Positions 36,365 to 44,867 of a DNA stretch of 64,000 bases are shown here, piece by piece. This DNA comes from Paenibacillus plantarum. Lineage in GTDB: Bacteria > Bacillota > Bacilli > Paenibacillales > NBRC-103111. The notes under the pieces are model-generated. The model ran no database searches. It was not told the origin of the DNA and worked only from the letters and a program-made list of their open reading frames with translations. The DNA lies in contig NZ_WHNY01000019.1 in the NCBI RefSeq assembly GCF_013141695.1, positions 20,051 through 84,050 on the forward strand, written 5' to 3'. Every line of letters begins with the position of its first letter. Within the stretch, counting starts at the first letter, position 1. Both the position numbers and the translations under genes were made by a program.

Positions 36365-37546
36365 TTAATCCCTATAATTCGTTTTTTGAATTAATTTACC
36401 GTCAACGAAAACGGTCGTTACAACGGGGAAGTCGTCCATATCTAAAAGCTCTATGAAAAGCAGATCGGCTTTCTTGCCTTCCTGAAGGGAGCCGTAATCT
36501 GCATCAATGTTCACGGCTTGAGCAGGGTGCAGAGTGACCAATTTGAACTTCTCCACCAGGTCTTGCCGCTGAGGGCCTGCCAGTTGGAATACTGCATGTA
36601 GCATGGATGCCGGATAGTAGTCACTGCACAAAATGTCAATGCAGCCATCTTGTATCGCTTCAGTTGCAGACAAATTGCCACTGTGTGAGCCTCCTAGAAT
36701 GACGTTAGGAGCACCTGCAACCGTATGAAGTCCTTTTTCCTTGGCTCTGCGAGCGATATCCAGCGTGATCGGAAACTCACTAATGGTTGTTCCAAAGCTT
36801 TGTACAATATCCAGCTTCTCCAGTGAATCGTCGTCATGCGAAGCAATCGCAATGTTCCTTGCTTGTGCCATTTCAGCGATCTCGCGAATGGCGTCTTCTG
36901 TCATCTTTTCCTTTGTCTGATGACTTGCGAGTAAAACCGCGATATTCTCATCACTCACATGATCGTAACCGCGCACATTTTTGATATACACTTCAAGATC
37001 TCTGTACTGTCCTTGACCTGGCGTGTGATCCATGAAAGAAACGAGATGTACTTTCTCCTCTTGGATGTAATTTTTTAAATTATCGATTTGATCCACATTA
37101 TCAATTTCAAATCTGGCATGGAAACGATGACGAATGAGATGCTTGCTATTGTGCGTCTCATCAATCAAGTCAATCAGTTTGCGCACATTTTCCGGTTCTC
37201 GAATCGGACGATACTTATAATCCGCAGACTTGAAGATTGACAAGGAGTGATACATCGTTGTAATCCCATGTGAGATGAGTTCCTTTTCTGTTTCGCGTAT
37301 GCTTAACTTGAAGTTAAACAGGGAAGTCGGCCTTGGCGCCGTCATGTGCTCAATATAATCCGAGTGAATGTCGATCATGCCTGGTGCCACATAGACCCCA
37401 TATGCATCAATCACTTCCACGCCAACTTCCACATGGATCTCGCCTTTAAGAGCTATACGTGCAATACGATCCTCCACCACTAGTAGATCAAAACCTTCTA
37501 ACATTGCATGTTCCGTAATCAAGATGCCGTTCGTTATCAGATACAT
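36365..37546 (-). CDS. phnM: Ribose 1-methylphosphonate 5-triphosphate diphosphatase PhnM
   Basis: 393 residues, amidohydrolase fold. It removes pyrophosphate from alpha-D-ribose 1-alkylphosphonate 5-triphosphate made by PhnGHI(L). Metal and phosphate features: VAPGMIDIHSDYIEHMTAPRP (about 53-73), IASHDDDSLEKL and LCSDYYPASMLHAVF. Length and motifs match the family throughout. AGGAGG lies upstream of the ATG; 29 nt behind phnK. Confidence 0.95.
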   Translation of the reverse strand: MYLITNGILITEHAMLEGFDLLVVEDRIARIALKGEIHVEVGVEVIDAYGVYVAPGMIDIHSDYIEHMTAPRPTSLFNFKLSIRETEKELISHGITTMYHSLSIFKSADYKYRPIREPENVRKLIDLIDETHNSKHLIRHRFHARFEIDNVDQIDNLKNYIQEEKVHLVSFMDHTPGQGQYRDLEVYIKNVRGYDHVSDENIAVLLASHQTKEKMTEDAIREIAEMAQARNIAIASHDDDSLEKLDIVQSFGTTISEFPITLDIARRAKEKGLHTVAGAPNVILGGSHSGNLSATEAIQDGCIDILCSDYYPASMLHAVFQLAGPQRQDLVEKFKLVTLHPAQAVNIDADYGSLQEGKKADLLFIELLDMDDFPVVTTVFVDGKLIQKTNYRD

Positions 37547-37575
37547 TTCAAATCCTCCTTATACAATTCGATTCT

Positions 37576-38421
37576 CTATAGTAGTGAGTGCACTAATTGC
37601 TGCGTATAGGCATGTTGCGGATCCTCAAGGATCTGATCCGTCAATCCCTGTTCAACGACTCGCCCATCCAACATAACCATGGTTCGGTCCGCCAACATTC
37701 GGATGACACCAAGATCATGAGATACAAGCAGCATACTAATTTGCAATTCGCGTTGTAGGTGTTTGATAAGGTCCAATACATTCGCTTGCACAGATAAATC
37801 AAGTCCAGTCGTTACTTCGTCCAAAAGCAGAATCGGTGGATTATTGGAAAGTGCTTTGGCAATTTGAACACGCTGCTGCATGCCACCCGAGAAGTTCTTC
37901 GGTGCTTCCATCTTTCTGTACACAGGAATATGAACCTTCTCCAAGAGTTCACTTCCCCGTGCTTCCATTGCTGATACCTGTCGATGTCCGGCAGCGATCA
38001 TTTTCTCCGCAATATTACCGATCGAGGAGAATTCCATCCGTAAGCCTAGTACCGGATTTTGATACACCTTACCCATAAGATGATTACGGATATACTTTTT
38101 TTGCTGAGATGACTCTTGAAATAGGTTTCTCTCGCCTTGTTGATACGGTTGCAGATAAGCCTCACCGCCGCTGACTTCTTGGTCAAAATAAAGACATCGC
38201 ATGAGTGTCGACTTCCCACTTCCACTCTCACCAACGATACCCAGCACCTCACCGGGATATAGATCGAACGAAATGTCCTGACAAGCGTAGACGGTTCCGC
38301 ATGACCTGCAGTAGTTATTTTCCAACTTTCTTTGCTCCTGATTGTTGCACTGTTCACAGCCAGTACCGAATCGTTTATCCAAATGGCTCACACGCATAAT
38401 AGGGGGTGCGATTGGGCTCAT
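37576..38421 (-). CDS. phnK: C-P lyase ATPase PhnK with a four-cysteine insertion
   Basis: 281 residues. ABC ATPase: Walker A GESGSGKST (about 64-72), signature FSGGMQQRVQIAKAL, Walker B ILLLDEVTTGLD. Before the Walker A, residues about 17-43 hold C-E-Q-C and, 13 residues on, C-R-S-C, a zinc-ribbon-like insertion absent from the Escherichia coli protein. PhnK docks on PhnJ in the core complex, so this knuckle may sit near the iron-sulfur region. GAGGAGG lies 8 nt upstream. Confidence 0.93.
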   Translation of the reverse strand: MSPIAPPIMRVSHLDKRFGTGCEQCNNQEQRKLENNYCRSCGTVYACQDISFDLYPGEVLGIVGESGSGKSTLMRCLYFDQEVSGGEAYLQPYQQGERNLFQESSQQKKYIRNHLMGKVYQNPVLGLRMEFSSIGNIAEKMIAAGHRQVSAMEARGSELLEKVHIPVYRKMEAPKNFSGGMQQRVQIAKALSNNPPILLLDEVTTGLDLSVQANVLDLIKHLQRELQISMLLVSHDLGVIRMLADRTMVMLDGRVVEQGLTDQILEDPQHAYTQQLVHSLL

Positions 38422-38442
38422 CTAAGCGCCTCCTCTTCCTCT

Positions 38443-39285
38443 TTAGAAAATCTTTTGGTTCAACTTATCCAAGCAATAGCTCGAATCATTGCATTGATAG
38501 AACGTAATATCTTCTTCTTCGTTATATAACTCATCCATGAAAACTTCCGTTGCTCCACATAGCTTGCAAGACACATCGGTGAACGATTCTGGCTCGAACG
38601 GAACATCGTCGAAAGCCAATGAAACGACTTGTGTGTAAGGCGGAACGGCATAAATTTTCTTTTCACGACCGGCTCCCAATAAAATCAACGCTTCCGAGTA
38701 ATTCAACTTATGATTATCGAACTTGGGTATCGGGCTTGGCGCCATCACATAGCGATCATGCACCATGACAGGATGATCAGCCCCCGTAGACACACTGCGG
38801 TATTTCATAATTTGTTCAAATAACATCAACCATGCGCCACTGTAGTCTTTCTCCCCATGCAACCGCTTTGTTTCACGTTCACTGGATTCGTACATGCGCA
38901 ATGGTTCAGGCATAGGAACTTGTAGAACCAAAATTTGCTCCGAAGTAAGCGGAATTTCCGGAATCCGGTGGCGGGATTGAATAAGAGTGGCTTCCGAAGT
39001 AGCTTCAACCGCAGTAACCCCTGTCGTCTTATGAATAAGTTTCTTAATACTTACCGCATTAACCGATTCATCGGTGCCTTGGTCAATGACTTTAAGCACA
39101 TCGCTTTTCCCGATCAATGACAAAGTTAGTTGTAAGCCCCCTGTTCCCCATCCGCGCCCGATCGGCAGCTCTCGTGATGCAAAGGGAACCTGGTAACCTG
39201 GAATTGCAATTGCCTTCAGTGTGGCACGCCGGATTTCTCTCTTCGATCCTTCGTCCAAAAATGCAAAGTTGTATTGAATTCGCAT
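38443..39285 (-). CDS. phnJ: Carbon-phosphorus lyase PhnJ (radical SAM)
   Basis: 280 residues. It cleaves the C-P bond of ribose 1-alkylphosphonate 5-phosphate with S-adenosylmethionine, releasing the alkane and the 1,2-cyclic phosphate. The cysteines that bind the 4Fe-4S cluster and the catalytic thiol are C240-x2-C243-x21-C265-x5-C271. The glycine-rich segment PIGRGWGTGGLQ (41-52) supplies the glycyl radical site region. GGAGG lies upstream of the ATG; 5 nt after phnI. All key residues are present, so it should be active. Confidence 0.97.
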   Translation of the reverse strand: MRIQYNFAFLDEGSKREIRRATLKAIAIPGYQVPFASRELPIGRGWGTGGLQLTLSLIGKSDVLKVIDQGTDESVNAVSIKKLIHKTTGVTAVEATSEATLIQSRHRIPEIPLTSEQILVLQVPMPEPLRMYESSERETKRLHGEKDYSGAWLMLFEQIMKYRSVSTGADHPVMVHDRYVMAPSPIPKFDNHKLNYSEALILLGAGREKKIYAVPPYTQVVSLAFDDVPFEPESFTDVSCKLCGATEVFMDELYNEEEDITFYQCNDSSYCLDKLNQKIF

Positions 39286-39290
39286 GTGCT

Positions 39291-40409
39291 TTACACCTCC
39301 TGGTTTGGATCAGCTGAGCGTTTTCTCGTCTTGCGAACATCATTGAGCTTAGCTTGAAATGTTACATAATGTGGCATCTTTAAGTGAGAAATAAAACCAG
39401 TTGATTCTACGGAATCAATATGAAAGAGGACAAATTCCTCATTTTGCGTCGGAATCAGCTTGTCGCCCTTTTCAAGACTTTTATCTAAAATGCTCATAGC
39501 AATAGCTTTCGTTTCATTCTGTCCATAACAGAGACCGTAACCGAACTCTAGTTGAAGTTCCTTCCTGCCATTCTCTTTCTCCACGGTAACTGGAACCAGC
39601 ATCTCCACTTCTGTCACCTTAATGTCGCCGATATAATAGGATTCTTCCTCTTCGTGAGAAGAGTCCAGCGGGGTATCTATATACACCGGAATATCGCCAA
39701 CACGCAATTCACCAACGGTTGGATGAACCATTCCGTAGCCGCGGATAACCGCATATGCTAAGGAAGTGACGGCACCAGTCTGACCTCTCGTCAATATCTG
39801 AAGTTTCTCACTTCGTGAAGCCGGGAACGTCAGGCTCGTGCGGGTTACATCGTCTGGTTCCGTATTATCGATTGGACAATCAGTAATGAGACCTTCTTTT
39901 CTCAAATAATCCAATACTTTGGGAAGTCGTCCGTCCAGATCTTCCATCTCATTCCTATCTATAAGCTGATAGGATTCCAGCCATTCAGCTACTTGATCTT
40001 CCGTTTCATCCATTAAATCAAAGTCTAGGAGACGATGTGAATAATCAGCCGATGCGCCTAAAATTTGCCCGCCAGGGATATCTTTAAACGAAGCTGAAAT
40101 TCTTCGATCAACGCGCATTTCCTCCGGTGCCACCGTTCTGGAGTAATGCTTTCTTGGGAGCGTAGAACGATAGGCCCTTAGCAGAAAGACAGCTTCTTCC
40201 GGATTACCTTCCGCCTGTTTGATGGCAAGCGCCGCAAGCTGCTCACTATACATGCTGCTCTCCGACATCACTTGATCAATAAGCCCTCTCATTCCTGCTT
40301 CGATGGCATCGACATTCAGTACTTTCCCTAGCCGTAAACGTTCGAACTGCATGCGTTTCAGAGATTCTTCTATTGCACGTGTACCGCCTTTAACCGCTAC
40401 ATAACCCAT
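39291..40409 (-). CDS. phnI: C-P lyase core subunit PhnI
   Basis: 372 residues, the nucleosidase-like subunit that with PhnG, PhnH and PhnL attaches ATP-derived ribose triphosphate to the phosphonate. The N terminus MGYVAVKGGTRAIEES and the stretch RRISASFKDIPGGQILGASADYSHRLLDF are hallmark PhnI. AAGGAGG lies 10 nt upstream and phnH ends 2 nt before. Confidence 0.96.
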   Translation of the reverse strand: MGYVAVKGGTRAIEESLKRMQFERLRLGKVLNVDAIEAGMRGLIDQVMSESSMYSEQLAALAIKQAEGNPEEAVFLLRAYRSTLPRKHYSRTVAPEEMRVDRRISASFKDIPGGQILGASADYSHRLLDFDLMDETEDQVAEWLESYQLIDRNEMEDLDGRLPKVLDYLRKEGLITDCPIDNTEPDDVTRTSLTFPASRSEKLQILTRGQTGAVTSLAYAVIRGYGMVHPTVGELRVGDIPVYIDTPLDSSHEEEESYYIGDIKVTEVEMLVPVTVEKENGRKELQLEFGYGLCYGQNETKAIAMSILDKSLEKGDKLIPTQNEEFVLFHIDSVESTGFISHLKMPHYVTFQAKLNDVRKTRKRSADPNQEV

Positions 40410-40411
40410 AA

Positions 40412-41005
40412 TTAGAACTCCTCCTTCACAATCTGAGTGGTTCTAGGTAAAGCCCAAATGTGGTGGGAGTCATCCACAAAAATCAAATCTATTCCTAACG
40501 GATACTCGCTGTTTCGCTGTGTCCGGATATCCAACCAGTCTTCGTTCATGGCGATCTCTTTTTTCGTTTCAGCCTGAATGCCAGGCCCGGTCATCCGCAC
40601 CTTGATTCCTTGAGCCAATAAGCTAGTTGTTTCAATGATGATGGTCGCGGAGCGGTGGGGATCCTGCAGATCACCGATTTTGGCTGCCTCAAGGGCTTGC
40701 AGCAAACGCCCAGGAGCTGCATCAAGCAGGATAAAGATGAAGTCCGCCTTCTCCAACTCAGCTTCCTTGGCATAGGTTAGTTGACTCAGTAAATGAGCCA
40801 TCTTGCTTTCACGTTCAGATACTACATTGAACGTGACCTCCGTATCGAGCAGCATATGCGCTAGAATCGAAGTTGCCGCTAAGCACTCTAGCGTCTGATT
40901 AAGCTTCCCCGCTTCTTCAGAGAGATCAGCAATCGTTCCTGGCCTCGACATGACATCAATGACTTGACGATATGCTGTCTGGATGTCGTGAACTTTATCT
41001 AGCAT
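40412..41005 (-). CDS. phnH: C-P lyase core subunit PhnH
   Basis: 197 residues starting MLDKVHDIQTAYRQVIDVMSRPGTI, the usual PhnH N terminus (the YRxxxxxMSRPG motif). The longer frame to 41161 overlaps phnG and lacks a binding site, whereas AAAGGAGAG lies 10 nt before ATG 41005. Structural subunit of the PhnGHIJ core. 16 nt after phnG. Confidence 0.95.
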   Translation of the reverse strand: MLDKVHDIQTAYRQVIDVMSRPGTIADLSEEAGKLNQTLECLAATSILAHMLLDTEVTFNVVSERESKMAHLLSQLTYAKEAELEKADFIFILLDAAPGRLLQALEAAKIGDLQDPHRSATIIIETTSLLAQGIKVRMTGPGIQAETKKEIAMNEDWLDIRTQRNSEYPLGIDLIFVDDSHHIWALPRTTQIVKEEF

Positions 41006-41021
41006 GTTTGATTCTCTCCTT

Positions 41022-41447
41022 TCAATCTTCATCCATCGTTTCAAAGTCCACTTTGGTTTGCAGTAACTTTCTTTGCTGCGCTTCGCATGATGACGCAATA
41101 AGCAGACTTTCCCTTTGCAATTCAACTGACCAAGACGCCGTTTCTTCCAAATTAGCTGCATACGCCGCGTCGATAACAGCCAATTCGTAGGCTTTATCTG
41201 GTTCGTCTCCTTTGATGATGCCCATTCCTAAGGCTCCTTCGATCCGAACCTTGCACTCCGTTACAAGCACCTCTCCTAGGTAAAACAAGCTCTTCTGTGC
41301 AGTTTCTCTTACCTGAACCATAACAAGACCATGATTAGGCTCCTCAATAACAGCGACATGATATTTGCTTTTAATGTCATTCGCCATAGCCGATATAAGT
41401 TGGGCTGAACCATGGATCAAAATTTCTGTCCGTTGCTTTCGATTCAT
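41022..41447 (-). CDS. phnG: C-P lyase core subunit PhnG
   Basis: 141 residues with typical PhnG segments (VRETAQKSLFYLGEVLVTECKV, then GMGIIKGDEPDKAYELAVIDAA). First core gene; it follows phnF after a 94-nt gap with a second operator-like site, suggesting its own promoter. GAAGGGGC lies upstream of the ATG. Confidence 0.94.
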   Translation of the reverse strand: MNRKQRTEILIHGSAQLISAMANDIKSKYHVAVIEEPNHGLVMVQVRETAQKSLFYLGEVLVTECKVRIEGALGMGIIKGDEPDKAYELAVIDAAYAANLEETASWSVELQRESLLIASSCEAQQRKLLQTKVDFETMDED

Positions 41448-41491
41448 TTGAAAGCCCCTTCCTGTTAACTTGTGTATTTCTCAAAACCTAC

Positions 41492-41513
41492 TCTATCTTG
41501 TTGCCAGGTTAGC
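41492..41513 (-). promoter_or_regulatory. Second, degenerate PhnF-operator-like site
   Basis: Aligns without gaps to the palindrome at 43871-43892: CTTG-TTGC-CAGG-TTA against CTTG-ATGC-CAAG-TTA, with the outer bases diverged. It lies in the phnF-phnG gap, 45-66 nt before phnG. Confidence 0.5.
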
Positions 41514-41541
41514 GGCAGTTAAGTTTGTGTAAAGATCAGGG

Positions 41542-42243
41542 CTAGATCACATAGGTAAAAACATCTCCACGATACATCGTTTTGCTGTATTCCAAAGTTT
41601 GACCCGTTTTTTCATCGATACATTCGGATTCCAGGACCAACAATGGAATGAGTGAGGAACAAGATAGAAGCTCACGCTCATATTTCGATGGATGCGCCAA
41701 TCGCAAGGTAGTCTCCGACGATTTTAAGTGGTGATAACCTTTGCTTTGATAGTAGTAGAACATGGAGGTAATCTCTTTACCTTCTTGTTCTATCTCCGGA
41801 AATGAAGTTTCTGCAACGAATGAGATATGAAGTGCAATGGGTCTGCCGTCAATGATTCGCAAACGGCCGATTCTAAATACACGTTCATTTTCACTAACGC
41901 CCAGTGACTCATAAATTTTATTGTTGAATTCGATCGACTCGCAGAATATATTTGTTGACTTATATTCATAGCCAAGTTCGGTCATTTTCTGACTAAAGCT
42001 CTTATTCGTTTTTAGAACCAAAGGGATACGCAGGTTTCTGTCTTGCACAAAACTGCCTTTCCCTTGCTTGGAGTAGATATAACCAAGCTCTTGCAACCGT
42101 TCGTAGGCTTTCCGAGCGGTAATTCGGGGCACTTTGTAAGCATCAGCAAGCTCGTTCTCAGAAGGCAATTTATCATGAGGCTCATATCTGCCAGATTGGA
42201 TCGATACGATAAGATGATCCATAATATCCATCTCTTCAGACAA
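41542..42243 (-). CDS. phnF: GntR/HutC family regulator PhnF
   Basis: 233 residues: N-terminal GntR winged helix (LPSENELADAYKVPRITARKAYERLQELGYIYSKQGKGSFV, about 26-66) and C-terminal UTRA ligand domain (95-230). TTG 42243 has GGAGG 8 nt upstream; the ATG at 42258 contains that site within its own codons, so I prefer the TTG. It lies inside the operon, so it is autoregulated; two matching dyads (43871 and 41492) are candidate targets. In other bacteria PhnF represses phosphonate genes until phosphate is scarce or ligand is present. Confidence 0.9.
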   Translation of the reverse strand: MSEEMDIMDHLIVSIQSGRYEPHDKLPSENELADAYKVPRITARKAYERLQELGYIYSKQGKGSFVQDRNLRIPLVLKTNKSFSQKMTELGYEYKSTNIFCESIEFNNKIYESLGVSENERVFRIGRLRIIDGRPIALHISFVAETSFPEIEQEGKEITSMFYYYQSKGYHHLKSSETTLRLAHPSKYERELLSCSSLIPLLVLESECIDEKTGQTLEYSKTMYRGDVFTYVI

Positions 42244-42261
42244 GGCAATTCCCTCCATTCA

Positions 42262-42894
42262 TCATCCATATTTTCTAATAAAAGCGGATAGATCGTTCAG
42301 TTCATTGAACCTTTCCTCTAATATTTCACGAGGCCAGTCCCACCAAGCAATTTTCAACAGCTGATCGACAACCTCTTGTGGAAATCTACGTTTCAACGGT
42401 TTAGCTGGCACTCCTACAACAACGTTATAGGGCTCGATATCTTTTGTAACAATAGCTCCCGATCCGACAACAGCGCCTGTACCGATATCGACACCCTTCA
42501 TCACGATCGCCCCATGGCCGATCCAAACATCGTGACCGATGGTAACTCGGCTGCCTCTACGCCAGTCAAATATTTCCTGATCATCCCCATCAGCGAATCC
42601 ATAGGCAGCTCGCCGATATGTCATATGATGCTGCGTAACGCGATCCATGGGGTGATCAACGGGATTAATACAGACATGGGAAGCAATCGAAGTGAATTTG
42701 CCCACTTCCGCATAATTAATTGTCACGTCATCCATGGTGTAGGTGTAATCACCTAGTTGTGATTCAAGGATTTTATTGTTAGGTCCGACAGATGCCCAAG
42801 CCCCAATGTCACTATGTATAAGGTGACTACTAGAGGAGATGGCTGGCTCTGAGGATAACGGAAGGCTGGGTTGTGTTTGATGGATGTGTTTCAC
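42262..42894 (-). CDS. Hexapeptide-repeat transferase of phosphonate metabolism
   Basis: 210 residues with a left-handed beta-helix of hexapeptide repeats (about 27-185: SVGPNNKILESQLGDYTYTMDDV through VIGTGAVVGSGAIVTKDI) and the acetyltransferase end YNVVVGVPAKPLKRRF. It belongs to the acetyltransferase-like family regularly encoded in C-P lyase operons, so it may acetylate aminoalkylphosphonates as PhnO does with another fold. GTG start with AAAGGA 11 nt upstream. Between the PHP gene and phnF, with gaps of a few bases. Confidence 0.85.
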   Translation of the reverse strand: MKHIHQTQPSLPLSSEPAISSSSHLIHSDIGAWASVGPNNKILESQLGDYTYTMDDVTINYAEVGKFTSIASHVCINPVDHPMDRVTQHHMTYRRAAYGFADGDDQEIFDWRRGSRVTIGHDVWIGHGAIVMKGVDIGTGAVVGSGAIVTKDIEPYNVVVGVPAKPLKRRFPQEVVDQLLKIAWWDWPREILEERFNELNDLSAFIRKYG

Positions 42895-42900
42895 AAATAA

Positions 42901-43782
42901 TCAGTTCCTTTCCACGACACTTGTCTTCTCTACGAATGCCAGTTTGCGTTCCCAGAGCTCTTTTACAACGGCTATGCCTGGACTTTTACTACCGAGAAGA
43001 ACTTCTTTTTCCCCATAAAAGCCATGAAAATCGGATCCGCCGGTTTGAATAAGTCCGTAGTGGACCGCGTGCTCAATAGCCAATTGTTCATGTGCTTGAT
43101 TATGAAGAGGATGCCATACCTCGATGCCTTGTAACCCTGCCTCCACCAGTTCTGGAAGAGCTTCGAAACTCCCATACTGGCCAGGATGCGCAAGCACAGG
43201 AACGCCACCCGCTTGTAAAATCATACGAATCGCATCACACGCATCGACATACTCCGTTGGGATATAGGCAATACCCGGTTGTTCGCCGTTCTGGCCGCGG
43301 GAAAACAGCTTTTTATATAAATCACCATAGATCGTAGTTGTGTACCCTTGATCGATCAAAGCATGCATAATATGCTGCTTATAAATCCCCGTTCCACCTT
43401 CCGCATATTTCATCACCTCATCCAGGGTAATCGTGTACCCAGCCTGAATCAGCCGATCGATTGCTTCGAGGCAGCCAAGGTGACGTCTCTTGAGTAACGG
43501 ACTGCAAAACATTTCTAACTGTGTGTTCCCAGGCTCTATATAATAACCAAGAATATGAACTCTGCGCTTTCGATCAAAATCATAGCCCGAAATTTCAATC
43601 GCTGGGATGATCTCTATCCCCCGTTCAAGTCCTCTATTTATCATTTGAGGTAATTCACTCGTCGTATCATGATTCGTTATTGCCAAATGAGTAACATCCT
43701 CTTGGATCGCCAAGTCTAAGATCTCATCAAATGTATATGAACCGTCTGATAGTTTGGTGTGACAATGGAATTCAACTTTCAT
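42901..43782 (-). CDS. PHP-family phosphoesterase, PhnPP-like
   Basis: 293 residues. All PHP metal motifs are visible: HCHTKLSDG (6-14), NHDTT, EISGYD, LAHPGQYG and GSDFHGF. Known from the family: a PHP enzyme tied to C-P lyase genes in Eggerthella lenta (PhnPP) opens 5-phosphoribosyl 1,2-cyclic phosphate and then removes the phosphate, giving ribose 5-phosphate. This operon lacks phnP and phnN, so this first gene is the natural substitute. AGGAGG lies 12 nt before ATG 43782; longer TTG starts are possible. Function inferred from context and family. Confidence 0.85.
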   Translation of the reverse strand: MKVEFHCHTKLSDGSYTFDEILDLAIQEDVTHLAITNHDTTSELPQMINRGLERGIEIIPAIEISGYDFDRKRRVHILGYYIEPGNTQLEMFCSPLLKRRHLGCLEAIDRLIQAGYTITLDEVMKYAEGGTGIYKQHIMHALIDQGYTTTIYGDLYKKLFSRGQNGEQPGIAYIPTEYVDACDAIRMILQAGGVPVLAHPGQYGSFEALPELVEAGLQGIEVWHPLHNQAHEQLAIEHAVHYGLIQTGGSDFHGFYGEKEVLLGSKSPGIAVVKELWERKLAFVEKTSVVERN

Positions 43783-43870
43783 AGCAACCAACAACCTCCT
43801 GAGCGAAAATAAGGGATGAGTTGAGCTTGAATCAGCCTCAATCTGCTTTCCCTTTGTTACTTGTACACAG

Positions 43871-43900
43871 TGTAACTTGATGCCAAGTTACAAGGGTCAA
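43871..43900 (-). promoter_or_regulatory. phn operon promoter with perfect operator palindrome
   Basis: TGTAACTTG at 43871-43879 and CAAGTTACA at 43884-43892 are perfect 9-bp inverted arms around ATGC. A minus-strand TTGACC (43895-43900) directly upstream is a good -35 box, so a bound protein would block the core promoter. Best candidate for the PhnF operator. Confidence 0.7.
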
Positions 43901-43952
43901 TTCCATGTAATGCTCATGTTAATAAATTGTAAAGAAGATGGGGGACATGAAC

Positions 43953-43988
43953 AAAAAGACGCTCACTTTGTAAGTGAACGTCTTTTTG
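43953..43988. terminator. Terminator of the CheY-like gene
   Basis: AAAAAGACG..CACT and AGTG..CGTCTTTTT form a long stem; T tracts on both strands. It lies 18 nt after the CheY-like stop and upstream of the phn promoter. Confidence 0.85.
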
Positions 43989-44006
43989 TTAAGATAATTC
44001 AGTTCT

Positions 44007-44378
44007 TTAGCCTTTTCTTGATAGAAGCACACGATCCACTGCCTCAACTATTCTTTCATTGCTAAAAGGCTTCACCAGAAAGTCTTTGGCTCCAGCTCGT
44101 ATGGCATCCATCACCATTTGCTGCTGCCCCATGGCCGAACACATGATGACATTTGCCCGCGGATCGAACTTCATAATTTCTTTCAAAGCTGAAATCCCAT
44201 CCATCTCGGGCATCGTAATATCCATCGTCACTAATTCCGGTTTATATCGCTTATATAATTGTATCGCTTCTTGCCCATTGCTGCCTTCCGCCACAATCTC
44301 GTGACCGAGGGTGACTAAGTAATCTTTTAACAGTGCTCTCATAAAAGCGGCATCATCGACAATCATGATTCTTCTCAT
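44007..44378 (-). CDS. CheY-like single-domain response regulator
   Basis: 123 residues, a bare receiver domain with acidic pocket D9-D10 (MIVDDAAFMR), phospho-aspartate D53 (VTMDITMPEMDG), Ser81 and lysine K103 (FLVKPF). The sequence AAFMRALLKDYL resembles chemotaxis CheY of Gram-positive bacteria. GGGGGA lies 9 nt before ATG 44378; the longer frame to 44411 lacks support. No chemotaxis gene lies nearby; it is an orphan. A TGTGAG direct-repeat site lies about 70 nt upstream. Confidence 0.9.
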   Translation of the reverse strand: MRRIMIVDDAAFMRALLKDYLVTLGHEIVAEGSNGQEAIQLYKRYKPELVTMDITMPEMDGISALKEIMKFDPRANVIMCSAMGQQQMVMDAIRAGAKDFLVKPFSNERIVEAVDRVLLSRKG

Positions 44379-44447
44379 GGGACTGACTCCCCCTCCAACG
44401 TTGTATTCCAAATATCCCTACTTATTCATCCATTGTAGCAATGGCTT

Positions 44448-44464
44448 CTCTCAAAATTCTCACA
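44448..44464 (-). promoter_or_regulatory. 11-bp-phased direct repeat TGTGAG-N5-TGAGAG, upstream of the CheY-like gene
   Basis: Minus strand TGTGAG AATTT TGAGAG. The same 21-bp stretch, with one change, occurs at 44868-44884, on the other side of the SLH remnant. Architecture resembles OmpR/WalR-type boxes. Confidence 0.45.
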
Positions 44465-44487
44465 TACTTCCAAATCCTGTAGATCGG

Positions 44488-44640
44488 TTAATCTTGGTTG
44501 CCCATGAGAAAAAGACGACAGCCAAATTTACCATTCTCATAACCAGAAACCAGGCCATACTCCGTCGCCGCTTGAAGGTAAGGTGCATACCACATATCCG
44601 TAGCACCCACAACCAAATGTATATTATTCATAGTCCGCAT
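44488..44640 (-). pseudogene. SLH-domain protein remnant
   Basis: A 50-codon open frame includes GATDMWYAPYLQAATEYGLVSGYENGKFG, the centre of a cell-wall-binding SLH domain. The usual continuation (P-x-x-x-ITRxE-x-A) is replaced by unrelated residues and a stop. It is the decayed end of a surface protein gene. The surrounding 44379-44935 region holds no intact gene; at 44690-44830 another minus frame (VNTPQANINGRDRILISAQI) may be a further fragment of the same lost gene. Confidence 0.6.
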
Positions 44641-44867
44641 TGACCTTGGTATAAGACCTACTACGTTCCCATATTTATCTAAATTGGGTCACTTGACATG
44701 CCATTCACGATCTGTGCGGATATCAGAATTCTGTCTCTGCCGTTGATATTCGCTTGTGGTGTGTTAACAATACCCTCGCCCCATGTATTAAAATCTCGTT
44801 GATTTCTGGTCGCCGGCTGTCATGAAAATGAATAGTCCTATATACCTACCAAGTATATAGAGCCCCT

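Noticed and set aside
32001..43782. A phnP, phnN or phnO gene inside the phosphonate operon
   Set aside because: Every frame of the operon was assigned; none shows the metallo-beta-lactamase, kinase or GNAT motifs expected of these proteins.
44365..44643. 92-residue plus-strand ORF
   Set aside because: Antisense to the CheY-like leader and the SLH remnant; the minus-strand reading gives a recognisable SLH domain.
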